Source: Synergistaceae bacterium (lineage in GTDB: Bacteria; Synergistota; Synergistia; Synergistales; Synergistaceae). From it: a stretch of 39,385 nt of DNA. Each line of letters begins with the position of its first letter. Within the stretch, counting starts at the first letter, position 1. The stretch lies in assembly GCA_031270375.1 (NCBI GenBank), contig JAISXR010000186.1, forward strand, positions 1 to 39,385, read 5' to 3'. Of the stretch, positions 38,889 to 39,385 are shown in pieces. Both the position numbers and the translations under genes were made by a program. Under the pieces are notes generated by a model. That model searched no databases. It was not told the origin of the DNA and was given only the letters and a program-made list of their open reading frames with translations.

Positions 38889-39263
38889 TTGCCAAGTATC
38901 GCACAACTCATAAGACATGGCAGACACGACAAGAGGACGCGCCTCACGGCGCCGGCATTGCAGGAGAACCCGCAGCGCCGGGGGGTGTGTACGCGCGTTT
39001 ACACGGTTACGCCCAAGAAGCCGAACTCGGCTCTCCGCAAGGTGGCCCGTGTCCGTCTCACCAATGGTATCGAGGTTACCGCCTATATCCCGGGGGTGGG
39101 GCACAATCTTCAGGAGCACTCGGTCGTTCTGGTGCGGGGCGGACGCGTGAAGGACCTTCCGGGCGTCCGTTATCACATAATCAGGGGAACATTGGACTGC
39201 GGCGGCGTCGAGAATCGCAAAAAGAGCCGCTCGAAATACGGCGCGCGCACGCCAAAGAAATAG
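38889..39263 (+). CDS. rpsL: 30S ribosomal protein S12
   Basis: [12 protein letters not shown]...[76 protein letters not shown] start. Confidence 0.97.
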   Translation: MPSIAQLIRHGRHDKRTRLTAPALQENPQRRGVCTRVYTVTPKKPNSALRKVARVRLTNGIEVTAYIPGVGHNLQEHSVVLVRGGRVKDLPGVRYHIIRGTLDCGGVENRKKSRSKYGARTPKK

Positions 39264-39276
39264 GAGAGGAGATTAT

Positions 39277-39385
39277 CTATGCCGCGTAAAGGGCATGTCA
39301 AAATCAGGATTACGCCTCCCGATGCGGTTTACTCCAACGCTTCGATAGCCAAGTTCATCAATTGTCTGATGCTCGACGGCAAAAA
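39277..39385 (+). CDS. rpsG: 30S ribosomal protein S7, N-terminal part (truncated by window end)
   Basis: ATG then PRKGHVKIRITPPDAVYSNASIAKFINCLMLDGK; follows rpsL. Confidence 0.9.

Noticed and set aside
1-39385. CRISPR arrays, rRNA genes, transposases or prophage genes
   Set aside because: No regularly spaced direct repeats, no rRNA-like sequence and no transposase, integrase or phage structural ORFs recognised in the window

Overview
This 39.4-kb bacterial window is dominated by housekeeping and translation genes. Synergistota-like affiliation is only a weak inference from protein impressions. Left to right: the 3' end of a 4Fe-4S aldo/keto-reductase-type protein, sua5/tsaC, tgt, a GH18 protein, a metallophosphoesterase, a complete Wadjet (jetABCD) anti-plasmid system, a sugar isomerase-like protein, a Phd/VapC-type toxin-antitoxin pair, a multi-S1-domain protein, ispH, miaA, mutL, mutS, a membrane protein, ruvX and alaS. 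Then come an arsR-hgcA-hgcB-acr3 operon, the ylxM-ffh-rpsP-khpA-rimM-trmD-rplS translation operon, a modified-heptose (fcl/epimerase/hddA/dmhA-like/gmhA) cassette and the start of the str operon (rpsL, rpsG). The most notable locus is the hgcAB mercury-methylation gene pair, recognised by the HgcA NVWCAAGK cap-helix motif and an HgcB-like dicluster ferredoxin with a Cys-rich tail. It is embedded between an ArsR regulator and an ACR3 arsenite permease, with overlapping or nearly abutting genes and a perfect inverted repeat overlapping the -10 of the predicted promoter. Other points of interest are the Wadjet/TA accessory island, a TrmD fused to a second SPOUT methyltransferase domain, a kinase-fragment scar in the heptose cassette, a small inverted-repeat intergenic element, and a decayed membrane-protein gene. 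All assignments come from reading the sequence; no database searches were run.
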